Assembly: GCA_029990175.1 (NCBI GenBank)
Contig: JARKIP010000010.1
Location: 47,424,001-47,488,000 of the forward strand
Reading direction: 5' to 3'
From: Petunia secreta
Taxonomy: Eukaryota > Streptophyta > Magnoliopsida > Solanales > Solanaceae
Length of the DNA stretch: 64,000 bases
This document shows, piece after piece, positions 11,123 through 22,927 of the stretch. A program made the position numbers and the translations under genes. Under the pieces are notes generated by a model. That model was not told where the DNA came from. It saw only the letters and a program-made list of their open reading frames with translations, and ran no database searches. How positions within the stretch are numbered: position 1 is the first letter of the stretch; every line of letters starts with the position of its first letter.

Positions 11123-11371
11123 ATCTGCATGAGACTAGGCAAACGTTGTATGCCGCTCCTTGAGGAACTGGAAGATATCTTCTCATAAGCGTTCGCTCAA
11201 CTCGGTCCCCAAGTAGACCTTCCGCTCCGGCTTGTCTGCGAACAATTCTTCGGACTCCAAGGCTTCCACGGTCGGCATGTGGCTTTCCCGTTCGTCCAGC
11301 TTTGTGATGAATTCTGGGACCTCGTACTTTTCTTCGTCGTGTGGCATATCTGATCCCGGTCGCTGTAATTT

Positions 11372-11794
11372 CTATTTGCTCTCTTCGTGCAGCTTCAGAG
11401 CCACTGAATAGCAATCTCGAGCAGAGCGTTGCTTTCCTCGAACCTCACATACTCCCCATTCGGATGGGAACTTCAACACCTGATGATACGTGGAACGAAC
11501 AGCTTGCATATCATGGATCCAGGGTCTCCCCAGGATGATATTGTAAGCTAGATCCGCATCGACAACGTGAAATGTCGTCTCCCTCGCTTCCCCTTCAGCA
11601 AGAGTTGTAAGAGTAATCTCGTCGAGGGTCTTCTCACTCGAGTTGTTGAAACCGGAGAGAACTCGAGATATCGGCACGATCTTATCCGACAGCTGCATCT
11701 CCCTTACAACTCGTGATTGAACAATGTTTGCATAGCTGCCCGTATCGATGAGCACTCTCTTGACGTTGAATTCTGCCACGCGTAACGTTATCAC
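11372..11794 (-). pseudogene. Retropepsin-like protease of element 2
   Basis: A 140-residue stretch with the aspartic protease motif LIDTGSYANIV, the flap-side segment and the C-terminal LGRPWIHDMQAV typical of Tat proteases. It would cleave the Gag-Pol polyprotein. It is in frame with gag (12005-13174), separated by a TAG at 12005-12007 and another TAG near 11815 where element 1 still has CAG. The frame ends with TAG at 11372. Confidence 0.85.
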
Positions 11795-12004
11795 TAACGC
11801 ATCAGCGTGTGGGAACTACGAACCGTCTGTGTCGATGTCTTCAAATGTTATCGTCCCTTCTGGTCGTGGGTGCTTGGTGTTTGTGATGGAGACCTTTGCA
11901 TATTTCTTCGTTGTGAAGGTGATGGAATCCACTTCGATCCTACCTAATATAACATTGACTGTCCTCCTTGGGGAAGATGCTCGTGGAGGGCCAGATTTGT
12001 TGTG

Positions 12005-13174
12005 CTACGCCTTCGCGTGAGTTTGCTTTCCCTTCTCGGTCAGGAACTCCTTCAAGAATCCCTGTTTCAATAAATGAGCAACTTCATACCTTAGTGCTTT
12101 GCAGTCCTCGGTGGTGTGACCATGGTCGCGATGAAATTCGCACCATAGGTCCTGGTTTCGCTTGCTTGGGTCGGTCTTCATGTCCTTCGGCCATTTGACC
12201 TTTTCTCCCATATCTTTGAGCACTGCTGCTACTTCAGACATTTCCACGTTGAAGCTCCGCAGGCTTGGGGCTCCGCGGAGGCTGGATTCTAAATCATCTC
12301 TTCGGGATAACCCTCTGTTGTTGCGGCTGCGTCCTTTGGAATGATTGCATGACTGGTCACGGTATGGCTCGTAACGTACGTCTGACCTCTCCGTCTTCGC
12401 CTTTCTACCGGAACCACCGCTGCGCGTCTGAGTCCTTCCTCGGGTACCTGTTCCAATTAATTTATCTTCATCAATACGTACCTTTGAATTGTAGCGGTTG
12501 TAGACGTCCGACCAGCTGGCTGCCGGGAACTCGCGAAGAGATTCATAGAGTTTGCGCACCTCCGAGCTCCTGATATCCAAACTGTTGGTGAATGCGATCG
12601 CTGCCCATCGGTCTGGAACTATGGGTAGCATCATTCGTTCCCATTGGAAGCGATCCACATATTTACGAAGAGACTCGTCGGGCCTCTGCTTGATCTCGAA
12701 GATATCTTCTACGCGAGTCTCCGTCTTCAGAGCGCCTGTTTGTGCCTTTACGAACAGCTCAGCCATCTCTGCGAAGGACCCAATGGATTTTGGTGGCAAC
12801 ATTGAGTACCATCGTAAAGCTCCATCTGCTAGGGTCTCCACGAACTTCTTCAATTGGACAGATTCGATCTCCTCATCGGTGAGATCGCTAGCTTTTATAA
12901 AGTTGCTGAACATCATAAGGTGATCGTTGGGATCAGATGTCCCACGATATCTCGGAATGTTAGGCATCTTGAATGCTTTGGGTATCGCCTTTGGGGCTGC
13001 TTCTTTCTTCCACGGCCATTGGGAATACCGTTGGACATCAACTTTCTTTAGCGTGGGTGGAGCACCTGGTATCTGATCGATTCTCTCATGGAGAGACTTC
13101 TGAAGTGCTTCCTGGATCTCTTTGAATTGCTTGGTAAGAGCCTCCACGACGATGCTCATTTCGACGGACGCCAT
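12005..13174 (-). CDS. gag of element 2 (389-residue open frame)
   Basis: The Met at 13174 (MASVEMSIVVEAL) is the first one available in the open frame; homology to element 1 continues upstream but in another frame, so the true N terminus is cut off by an indel. The retrotransposon gag domain spans about residues 60-170 (MPNIPRYRGTSDPNDH, then ALRWYSMLPPKSIGSF and ERMMLPIVPDRWAAIAFTNS). A basic, serine-rich linker precedes the zinc-binding motif CEFHRDHGHTTEDC near residue 350. The frame ends TAG at 12005-12007, in phase with protease, one codon from the equivalent stop in element 1. The protein would form the particle and bind RNA. Confidence 0.85.
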   Translation of the reverse strand: MASVEMSIVVEALTKQFKEIQEALQKSLHERIDQIPGAPPTLKKVDVQRYSQWPWKKEAAPKAIPKAFKMPNIPRYRGTSDPNDHLMMFSNFIKASDLTDEEIESVQLKKFVETLADGALRWYSMLPPKSIGSFAEMAELFVKAQTGALKTETRVEDIFEIKQRPDESLRKYVDRFQWERMMLPIVPDRWAAIAFTNSLDIRSSEVRKLYESLREFPAASWSDVYNRYNSKVRIDEDKLIGTGTRGRTQTRSGGSGRKAKTERSDVRYEPYRDQSCNHSKGRSRNNRGLSRRDDLESSLRGAPSLRSFNVEMSEVAAVLKDMGEKVKWPKDMKTDPSKRNQDLWCEFHRDHGHTTEDCKALRYEVAHLLKQGFLKEFLTEKGKQTHAKA

Positions 13175-13652
13175 AGATCCTCCATTGTTTCGCTCCCCAC
13201 CTTGCCTTGAAGTGTGCGAAGAAGGGACATCATGAACTGCACCGCAGTGTCAGTTCTTGCAGCCGGGTGGTTTTGCCCTAGGAGAGAGTTGAGCGCCTCA
13301 TTTATCCCTCGGTTGACCTCCACCTGTTCCTGCATAAATACATAGAGTGTCTCCTGGAGGTTCCCTTGGCCAGGGGAGAGACTCCTGTGGCGTCTTCTCC
13401 TAGACGGAGTGGCACTCTGAGAGTGCCTACGCCTATTTCGCTGCCAGACCTGTCCTTGGGAAGACTGTTGCTGCCCGTCGGACGAATAATCGGGAGAATA
13501 ATTGGGACTTGATGAAGATGTACGTACCTGACTTCCGCCGATGATAGTTCGTTGTGAACCACTTTCTTCCTTGTTAGTTGTGAAGCAAAAAAGATCGACA
13601 AAAAGGAATGTAATACTGGAAAAGATAAACTATTAACCTATGAAAGATATTG
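13175..13652 (-). pseudogene. gag N-terminal region and leader of element 2
   Basis: Homologous to the N-terminal gag part of element 1: an arginine- and serine-rich stretch followed by MQEQVEVNRGINEALNSL. A frameshift near 13225-13245 disconnects it from the main gag frame. Element 2 also lacks about 40 bases that encode a linker in element 1 (VDQPTQVNQ). Confidence 0.65.
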
Positions 13653-13675
13653 ACCGGTTCCCACTGTGGTCGCCA
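13653..13675 (-). other. Primer binding site of element 2
   Basis: The minus strand reads TGGCGACCACAGTGGGAA three bases inside the LTR, matching the site of element 1 except for the last base. Confidence 0.6.
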
Positions 13676-13678
13676 AAT

Positions 13679-14378
13679 TATTTAACCTAGATCCGATTTT
13701 AGGCCAATTAACAATTGAATTTGTATTTGCGGAGTCACGATCAATAGTTTAGATTAAGAGTTCAAATGACGAATTGCGTTAAATACTAGACTACCAATAT
13801 ATTCGTGATTTCAACAATGATGAACAACAATATGGAAATAAGATATAATCAGAAATAAGTAGAATTAAAGCGTTAATAAAATGAGTAGAGGTAACCGTGT
13901 TGGATCGCTTGATCCCGGTGAGAGTTCTTCGTTACTGATCGTACTAGGAGATTAGAGAGCAAAAGTATTCAACGAATGTAAGCAAAGAACAGTGTTTGAG
14001 CAAGAGTAGAGAGAATATTCTTATTGATATTGTAGACAGGAAGTAAAGTTGTGTTACAATGGCTTAGAACGAGTGCTATTTATAGGTCTAATAGGCGTCC
14101 ATTGAGTATTGTAACCGCTGGGCACGTATCCGTTGGATATGTAACCGCTGGATTGTAATAACTGCCTTTATGACCATTCATTGAGTAATCACACATGATC
14201 AGGTTAATAATTGCCCACTCAAGTCGTGTTGATTGATGAAGCGTTACTTTGTTGCTGGTCGTGATAGCTACCTGGCTGATTATCTGTCCATTAGATGTCT
14301 GTCCGTGTGAATCTCTGTCCGTGCCACGTGGCAGACACGTGACACCTCATTAGACGATATTAGTTTTTATCTAATACA
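13679..14378 (-). repeat. 5' LTR of element 2 (700 bp)
   Basis: Pairs with 3054-3749. Its inner terminal dinucleotide is mutated (plus strand TATTTAAC instead of TGTTTAAC); the outer end AATACA is intact and is followed by gcatc, the right TSD. A minus-strand TATA-like motif lies at 14077-14084. Confidence 0.9.
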
Positions 14379-14383
14379 GCATC

Positions 14384-15697
14384 GGGATATTTGATTTGAC
14401 GAGGAGACAAAAGACAGGCATCGGCAATCTAGAGTATTTGACGAGCAATTTCTACAAATTTTTTTATGAAGATATTGTAAATCATCTGCAGTTGCAATCA
14501 GTTACGAAGTTATGCAGCATACCAATTTCAGGAGCAACTTCAAATGTATCAATCAATTAAATGGAGAGCCAAGTCACCTCTTTGATAAGATGAATCATGT
14601 AAGGCCCGTGGTATGCCAGTTCTTGGAAAAGGGTAAAAGGAATGATCGAGAAAGATTTGAATGATTAAAATGCGCAAATAGTCCTACGTGGATAGGTGCC
14701 TGTCTTATAATAAAAGCCGTGAAGAGAATGGGTGCACTCTGCTGTGTGGTTTATGAGAAAATTTTATCACCTTGAGAAGGAGCGAGGTGATGCCTCAGAC
14801 CTATTAGATCATGAAGAGTTAATAGAAATGGGATCGAAGCGACTTAAGAGGATTATATTCTGGAGTTGCTTTTAGTTCACCGAGGTTTATGTGTTAGCCT
14901 AAAGAAATTTGTGCATAACCCAATGTACATTTGCCTTTCCAGAATATAAAGAATAAGAAGATGATTTGGATTATAAAATAGGAAAGTCAGCTAACTAAAA
15001 TTCTAAGAGTTAAAAGTTGGGTCAAAATGAAAACATCCCCGCAATGGAAGTTATGGTGGGACTATACTCTTATGGAAGCTGTATATGGATATAGCAGGAT
15101 CTGATCATAAGTCAAATAAGTAGCTTTGAGAAGATGAGACAACTAATCAAATACATAGAGTATGAGATAGAAGAAAAAGAAGACTCTATTACTATGGAGT
15201 AACATGTCGTAAATCTTGATGATGATCCTACTCTCAAGGAATAATTGGTGTATCAAAGCAAGCTTGCGAAAAAGGAGCATCTTAATAATTAAAGTCAAAA
15301 GTGTTAATTCTTTATGTATTCAATTAATCATCTTACAGAAAGAGAAGGACCATATGAAAGGAAAAAAATGTATATAGGAAGTAGAGATTTAGAATGAGCT
15401 GGGATTTGGTTGGGCAACAATATTTTGTAACATTATATATAATGTTAGCCATCTCATGAATAGGATGTTTAACTTTGACCATATTTTGTTTGGAGTCATT
15501 GATAGTTGTACAAAGTGTGGTCTAATATTAAGGTGCTTTTCTTTAAAAGTCCTGAAAGTTAGTGATGTGAAAACTGCTATGTTGTCCGTGAGGATCATTC
15601 GACCTAGAACGGATTTAGGAGTGGCTTCGTAGAAGGTTGAGGAAGACATGAAATAAGGGGGTGTCCTATTTATTTGAGGAATACGATATGTAAGCTC
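14384..15697. other. Unrecognised degenerate sequence
   Basis: About 1.3 kb without a supportable gene. Short open frames on both strands show no domain I recognise. Given the chromovirus-type tail at 17021-17489, it may be decayed pol of that element, but I could not confirm any motif. Confidence 0.5.
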
Positions 15698-15699
15698 TA

Positions 15700-17020
15700 A
15701 GTGCTTGTTTTGTTGGGCATACAAAAGAATTAGTACATGAACTAAATCTCTCACAATATAACACAGCGCTTGGTTTGTTTTGTAACAAGGTATAAAAATC
15801 TGCATTAATAATATAATGTTTGGTTTGAATTTACAAATCCGCACTAATTAATATCCGCATAAGTTAATGAGTGAATCTATGCATTATTTTGTGCGGCATA
15901 AAAGATGGAATAATAATGCGGGTATTAATAACGAGAGTATTAATTTATGAGAAGACAAATATACCCTCACATCTCTTTACATTATTATTCAACAGTAAAA
16001 AAACATCAATTGAATAATAAAATATTAGAACATAATTTAAATCATGAAATGTATACTAATTTATTAATACAACAAATCATTCATTAACCAAGATATAGTC
16101 TCTGTTTTAAAACGCAGTTTTGTGACTCGCCCCGAGGCGGGGTACTTACAAAACGCCCTGAGACTCTCGGACGGGGCTTAGATCCGTGAGGCTTACGCCT
16201 CAAGCGCCCAACGGTGCGCCTAGAGCATGCCCAACGCTCAACACTCGGACTCGCCTTATAGAACCTATGCAAATGATCTGTCCAATTTCTAATTAAGATT
16301 GTTCATCCACAATATTCTTTAAAAATGAAGTTATATTCATCTATAGAAATTCAAAAATTGAGTGTAGCTCAATTAACGAGAGATAATATTACATATATTA
16401 TAATTGAGAATATCATGAGGGTGAATATCATCTGTATACTTAATCTGAAAATGCATAGTCGATGTTTATATCATCACTTGTTATTGGTCTTCATATTTTA
16501 TTTCTGTCACTCAAAATTGATAGACTTCAATTATTTTACAACTTAGAAGCAATTTTATATTTATCAGTGAAAAATTAATATTTTTAATTATAATAGTAAT
16601 AAATTTTATTGTTTATTCACTTTTTATAGTAACAAATTTTTATTTTAAATTATTTGAAAGTTAAGGCCTTATGGTTTATTTTTATCTCAACTGTAACATT
16701 ATTCAATTTCTTACAATTGTTAAAAAGGTTAGATCTTTTGTTTGTATAATCTTTTTTCTTATTTTTAATTTCTTAAATTTGTATGTATTTTTGATATTTT
16801 TTGGCTCATTATGCTATTTTATTAATTAAAAAATATGATCCACGTGATTTACGCTCCATGTCTCGGGGCTTATGCTTCGCCCCATTGTAAGTAAAACGCC
16901 TCGCCTTGCACACCCGCCTTTTAAAATATTGGATATAATACCTACATAACTAATACCTGCATTGCTAATACCTGCATTGCTAATACCTGCATAACTTGTC
17001 TCCGAACCAAACGAGCACTA
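15700..17020. mobile_element. Non-autonomous TIR element (outer)
   Basis: Ends AGTGCTTGTTTTGTT (left) and, read inward from the right, AGTGCTCGTTTGGTT match at 13 of 15 bases. Sub-terminal parts are rich in TAATAC motifs, with TAATACCTGCATTGC repeated near 16960-16990. It carries no transposase. It is enlarged by another insertion at 16098-16931. A TSD could not be settled. Confidence 0.55.
16098..16931. mobile_element. TIR-like element nested in the outer element
   Basis: Both ends hold a TTTTAAAA-type start followed by GC-rich GCCTCGCC/GGCGAGGC and CCCCGAGGCGGGG stretches in opposite orientation, in an otherwise AT-rich interior. Both ends are flanked by gatata (16092-16097 and 16932-16937), a candidate 6-bp TSD. 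No coding sequence. Confidence 0.45.
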
Positions 17021-17489
17021 AAAGTTTTGAAAAGTTCCTGGTTGCTATTTATGTGCAAATGTGACACCTTATGTGTACATCATATATATGTGGTCGTGGG
17101 AGGCTATAAGTTCATTCTTGAATTTTGTGAGGCTATGCAGGACTGCTATGTTGAATCAGACATGGTAAAATTTTAGGATAGTGCAGTTTGCAAAGGAAAT
17201 ACCTGCTAAAATTTGAAGAGATTCAATACTTGGCCAAATTTTGAGATCATAAGTTAGTGGAGAAGGTGGCAAAAACAAAGATAAAAAAAAAGCATAAGAT
17301 TTTATTGAAGCTCAAAGAAAAATATTACCGACATTCGAGGGTGAGTGTCCAAAAGTGGAGGAGAACATAGCGACCAGAAAAAAAATTGTAAGCTCTTGAA
17401 TTTGTCAAGTGTGACAAAATTGCACAAAAAGGGTCGAAAGATAAGGTGTAACCAACATTCGAGGACAAATATTTTTGAAGAGGGAAGAA
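17021..17489 (+). other. 3' tail of a chromovirus-type element with polypurine tract
   Basis: The segment near 17440-17489 reads ACATTCGAGGACAAAT and then GAAGAGGGAAGAA directly before an LTR start TGTGACG. This arrangement is typical for the end of pol and polypurine tract of plant chromoviruses. No open frame survives. Confidence 0.5.
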
Positions 17490-18408
17490 TGTGACGTTCC
17501 TCAATTTTTCTTCTCTCTCGAGTTTCAAGATACTATCGGTAACAATTTAAATTTTAAGAAACGTGTTCCGGGTGCCATGGTGGGGCCTGAGCATGGGATA
17601 TACCATTAAAGTGTAACATACAAGTCCACAATATTAGACGCTACACTAATGGTGCTAAAATAAGTAATTTAATTAATCCAGCTATGTGAAGGGATCACAT
17701 AAAGATAGAGAATGACAATTATACTACAGTATTAGTACTTTGTTAATGTGGTTTGGAGCGTAGAAGGAAGGTGACTGCAAAAGGATTCTAAAAAGAATGT
17801 TTTACTAAAATGGCATACATAGCATTTGCTTGGTGAACGTATAAATTGAAGATTTGATGCAATTCCATCATTCCAGGATCATTCTCGTGCATTTATGTTA
17901 TTGCTCTATTTTATTTAATAAAATCAATACTATTCTTATTTGTTATCATTGATGGGTGGTTATGCAAATAGACATAGTGGTCTATATAATGGACCAAACA
18001 TCTATGGTAAGTGCTAAAGATAGGCTTAATAACAGCCTACAAGTGAAAATAAGGACAGCCCGCCCCACCTTTTAAATATTTCATGTATGTAGAGAGAATC
18101 CAAGTATATATCAGTTTATTATTAAGAAAACAAAGCAGCAACCCCTCCGTTTAACAAGAGTTAGCAGTGTGAAAAGTTCTTTTATATTTTTTATTTTGAG
18201 AGAAGTGAGATTCTCTTCGCCAGAAGCTTCGTAGGAAATCTGGCATCAAGGTGTTATGCAACCCATATGCTTTGAAGTTCATGAATCTTCAAGAAAGTAA
18301 TAAAAACGTCCAAAGAAGAAAAGAAAAGTTAGCTTTTGGAAATGAAAGGTAAATTCTTCACCTAATATTTATTAGTACATATTATGATAGAGAATTGTGC
18401 TACTGGAT
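17490..18408 (+). repeat. Chromovirus (Tekay/Del-like) LTR, first part
   Basis: Starts TGTGACGTTCC after a polypurine tract. It is cut at 18408 by the Ogre element and resumes at 49541; complete second parts are present at 51658-53103 and 54903-56330, ending GTCGTTACA. Joined, the LTR would be about 2.4 kb. The TG...CA ends and the GAGTGCCGATCAC motif before the end are like Tekay-type LTRs. tggat (18404-18408) and tgggt (49536-49540) flank the Ogre insertion. Confidence 0.6.
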
Positions 18409-18958
18409 TGTTGACACCCAATTTTATCCCTCCTATTTTCAAAACTAACCGATCTTGAATTTTATACGCGTTTGTGTACCCATCCCTACCTCGTCTATCC
18501 TTTTCAAATTACCTTCTCATAATATCCTGGCAATTGAGGCCATTTTCGAAAGCATCGCTATTTTTAATTTTTTTTTTTTTTACAATTATTTCTATTCCTG
18601 ACGAAATTATCCAAAATTGTTTTAAGCCTCAAAATTGCAATTTTATGCAGCTTAGCCTTCCTAATATTTTAAAATTAATTTCCTAATTTTTTTTTTATAT
18701 ATTTTTAGTTCATTTTATACTATTTTTATACCCATTCATACACCAAATATACAATATATACGCATAAATACATATATATTTGTATAATACACATCACATA
18801 TTACACATAAGCCATTTCTTTTACACGTCATCTGCCGACATGGCTTGATCCTGGCCGTCCACGATATTAATCCAACGGCCATGAATCAAACTTCCATTTT
18901 TATCACTTCACGCCCCAAAACCCTAAAAATGATTCCCATTTCCCCTCTCACCCTGGAC

Positions 18959-19021
<63 letters not shown>

Positions 19022-22000
19022 GGCAGTTCGAATTGCCCGCTCCGTCGATGATCTTTCCAGCCATTTGAGGCGGTGAAAATTAGGGAAAATAGTGTCTTTA
19101 GACTCCCCTCGTCGTCCGCAACATAACCATCCACTTTCGATGGGGTTTGGACGAGGGAGAGGTTAACCCTATGATTGATCGAATCACCACTGCCGGAAAA
19201 CGCCTCCGGCGGGGTTCCTTGCATGCTAAACATATTGTATTCGCTGAGGAAAGGTAGGTTTTCTCCTGTGCAACCTTAATTCGAGACGGGTCAACCATTC
19301 GAAAATGGGTAACCCTTAGTCCTTTTTGTGTGTCCGATTACTTGAATATTTTGCGTGGTAACTACTGTTTGAGTTGCTTGATCTGTCGTATTTGTTAATA
19401 CATTCATTTGCCATTTGATTAGGTTAAAACTTCTTAAGTTCTGATTTTTACCAAACGCAAGGATTTAACTTGAATAAATGCTTGGAAGTGTTGATTGCCT
19501 ATAGTATCTCCCTATTTCTGTACCTTGTGTCATCTATGTTTCTCCTTGATATGCAAAGGTCAATAAAAGTTAAAGTTGAGCAGGATTCTTTATGATTACT
19601 AGCATGTTTATCTGTGATAACGACCTAAAGCAAAACCTCTACTGTTCTCTGCATGAAATTAGAGATTATTTGATATTCTGAATGGAATCTTTTAAGTTCT
19701 TGATGGAAATTAGGAAGGAAGTCTGTTATGTGATTAGTGGTGTAACATTTAAAGACTGATTGAATGTCATTAGTATAGTATGATGATTCCTAGTCCTGAT
19801 TAAATCAAGAATGCTTCTATGTGCTAATTTTAAAACCTGATTATGTTATCTCCTAAAGTGAGGACCCTATGGGTCAGATTCATGTTTTGTGATGTATCTA
19901 GCTTGTCCTCATGCCTAGAGGGATTGACTTTCATAAATGCATTGAATGGGCAGCTCGTCCTGCATAATTAAAGGGATTTGATTGGTTTAGGGAAAATCCT
20001 GGCTGATGTTGATAACAATAATATTTTATTTGATTGATCCGAGATTCAATAGGGATTGTTGATTGATTCCGGGGCTTAATTAACTAGTTTTGTGAATCTA
20101 GACTAGGGTAAGGTTAACTGGGAGAGTATAAATTTGTTTTAGGATTGGTTTACTTTAACTTTGGGGGTCTGATTGGTTCATTTATGGAAAACACCCATAA
20201 GTTTGTCCCCTTTAACTGGGGAAAAATATTTTTTTGCCTTATATGGTGCATTCTACCCATTTGAGGATATATATATATATGTCAGCATTTATCTCATTCA
20301 CTACACAGCTTATGCACTTAGCATTCTAAATCACACCACACACATACACAAGCATCCTGCATAGAGAAAAAGGCTACAGAATACCCTTTTGATGTCTGAT
20401 TTCTTCTAGAGCAATTGCTTCTTTCATTTGGTTGTTTGTTCCTGCTTTGCAAATCTTGATCAACTCTCATTGTTTCTCTGTGTCCTCACTGTCAAAAGGT
20501 ATTCTTTTCTTCTTTTGAATGCTCACTGGACATTCTCTCTCTGTTTGTCTATGTTTGATCAAATCAACATGTTTAATTTGCTTTAAGTTATTATGAAGTA
20601 TTGCATTGTTTAGGCCCTTTTTGCTGGAAAATTTTAAATAGTTAAGAGGCTTCAATAGGATCCTATCCATATTCTGTCAAAAGCCAGAGATATAACTCTT
20701 GACCTTACTGGTTAGGTCATTTCCTTTAATCACAGGCCTCAGTTTAGGCTTTTCCCTTTTCCCATTTTTCCCTACTAACTTTGCACTTGCAGGCTGTTTA
20801 CAAGGTCCTGGATGGACCAAGTTCTGTTACCTTGACTGCAGGGTGACCTTAAGGGCTAGAAAAGTTCTCTGTTAGAATTATCCTTAGGTTGGTACTGAAT
20901 GCTGAGATTATAAGGGGTGACTGCTATGCTAACCTCAGTACTGACTTTAAAATAGAATACTCTTTTAACACCTCCACCTATTTCTATGCCCTTCCCACTT
21001 AGAAACTGTCCCCTTTGTGTACATTATTAGGATTTCCTGTATGTACTCTTTAAAACAGGGACATGCAGTTTATAAACGTTGCATATGACTACTCAGGCCA
21101 ATTCTTCACTCCCACCCTTATGTACCGCATCATTGATAGTATTTAATCAGCTGAACATGACAATAGAATCTAATAAATTATTTACAGCTTTAGTTAATAT
21201 GTCTTGAACATGTTTTAAATGTAGAACTTGAACGCAGGCTTATTCTTGGTTAAATCTTAAAATTAAACTTGAACAGGGACTATTTTGTGTCACTCGCATC
21301 TAATCTGAACTGTTTTACGCAAAACTGTAGTCCTTTTTTTGCATAAGTAACCTGGGCCCAAAAACATTTTCAGAAAAGGCCCTTTTTATGTGCTTAAACT
21401 ATTTTAGACCACTTAAACGCTCCTATACACTAATCTAATAGTGTATAGGGGTGTATAAAGCTTTGGGATCGCTTGTACACTTTAAAAAATAGTTTTTCTA
21501 AAGATATTACTGTCACTTAGGTCATATAATTGCATGTCTATACATATATATAAGTATTACTATATACGACAACCTTTATTTGCTCTTGTGTGCTTCCGTG
21601 AACCCATTTTTCGAAAACAGCCCTCTTCCTAATATATATTTCTAAAAAAACGACCCCAACACAAAAAAGGCCATTAAGGTTAGGGCTCGACAATTTATGA
21701 CGAGTCACACCAACCCCAAATGGCCGACATTTTGTTTTAAAACAAACTCCCTTTTGTCCTTTTGATAAAATCTGAATGTCACTTGTCAAATTGACTATTT
21801 ATGTAAATATTATTTTCTAAGTGTTTTAATTACATGTATAGGCTGAAATTGAAACCCATTCATATGTTAAACACCACTTTGCATGTTGTTTACGATTAGG
21901 CATTTAATAATAGAGGCCCTAACTATGATTAGGCTTAAGTATAGACCAAATATGAAGTTATTCGTGTGTGTGTAAATATGTTAAAATTCTCAAGTTAGTA

Positions 22001-22296
22001 TGTACGACAACATACACTGTTTATATCCCAAAATTAAGACTCGGACGGTAACCACTTTTTGTGAGACCTGGGGAAGTGCCTAACACCTTCTTCCCCGAGT
22101 CATTTGGACTTCTTACACACATAGAATCTCTGAAAAGGACTGGTAGACCTATTTAACTTGACCTTGGACACTTAGGTGACCTAATACGCCTTAGAAATTA
22201 TATTAGGTGGCGACTCCAATACCTTAACTCAAACGAGTTCACCCAGTCAAATCCGAAACCCAACTCGCCTCGAGTTGAGTCCAAAATCGGGTAGAA
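18409..22296 (+). repeat. 5' LTR of the Ogre-like element (3.9 kb)
   Basis: Begins TGTTGACACCC and ends just before the primer site (AATCGGGTAGAA, decayed from AATCGGGTATGACA in the other copies). It can be matched along its whole length to the split 3' LTR. No convincing gene inside; short frames are incidental. Confidence 0.92.
18963..19018. repeat. (CT)28 microsatellite in the 5' LTR
   Basis: Twenty-eight CT units. The same place in the 3' LTR (38595-38622) has only fourteen, so the tract changed length after insertion. Confidence 0.95.
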
Positions 22297-22314
22297 TGGC
22301 GACTCCGCTGGGGA
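22297..22314 (+). other. Primer binding site (tRNA-Arg type)
   Basis: TGGCGACTCCGCTGGGGA directly after the 5' LTR is the primer site usual in Ogre elements. Confidence 0.85.
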
Positions 22315-22927
22315 TACTCAAAGTCCTAACCTCAATGAGTCTTTATTTTTGGGATTTATTTACTTATTATCTTGTTAGTCCTTATTATTATTATTGTACT
22401 AACATGATTTCCTTTTTTATTTTTTTCTTTTACTTTATTTATTTATTGTATTATTTATGTGACATTTTGCATACTCCACTCATACTCCTCTACTCTTGGG
22501 AAACGACACTTCACACACACACGGCGATTACGTGGATCCCACATCGCTTCACCACCAAAACACCTTTTAAGAGGGAGATGTTGGAATATAGTTGGTCCGT
22601 GGTACAACAATCAATTTCAAATGATCCCACTCCTTGGCCGTCCGCCTTGGGGAACCGTGTCTAGAATCACACCACTCTTCTATTGTAATAAGCATGCATC
22701 ATGCCGTAGGAGGGGCTCCCCGTGAGCTGACTAGTTCTCAACTTGTCCAAACTACCTAAATGGCTTTTTCGACCCCAAAGGGACGTTTGGACATGATTAT
22801 GTGCATTTGAGAGAGAATAAAAGAAAAAAAAAGCGAGACGAGAATGAAAACGCATTTTGACTTGTTCAATTATTCTCAAAAGGGGACAGGGTTTTAAATT
22901 TTACTTCTTCCTTATTTTTCGGTCACA
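22315..22927 (+). other. Leader of the Ogre-like element
   Basis: Untranslated leader between primer site and ORF1, with T-rich tracts. Short frames here have no recognisable content. Confidence 0.6.

Larger units (their letters stand above)
3054..14378 (-). mobile_element. Tat/Retand-type LTR retrotransposon 2, complete but decayed (11.3 kb)
   Basis: A full-length Ty3/gypsy element in minus orientation: 5' LTR 13679-14378, primer site, gag, protease, RT, RNase H, integrase, an antisense spliced gene, then 3' LTR 3054-3749. Flanking pentamers gcacc (3049-3053) and gcatc (14379-14383) differ at one base and look like an aged TSD. The extra gene between pol and the 3' LTR, in antisense, is known from the Tat/Retand group. 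Pol carries several stops and at least three frameshifts, so the copy cannot move on its own. Confidence 0.92.

Noticed and set aside
14384..15697. Decayed pol of the chromovirus whose LTR starts at 17490
   Set aside because: Position would fit, but I could not find any RT, RNase H or integrase motif in six frames, so it is left unassigned.
15389..15844. Minus-strand open frame of 151 codons as a gene
   Set aside because: No recognisable domain, overlaps the border of a TIR element, and base use is like the AT-rich surroundings.
18845..19298. Open frames across the CT microsatellite (Leu-Ser or Arg-Glu repeats), also at 38518-38796
   Set aside because: Created by the dinucleotide repeat inside the Ogre LTR; not conserved between the two LTRs.
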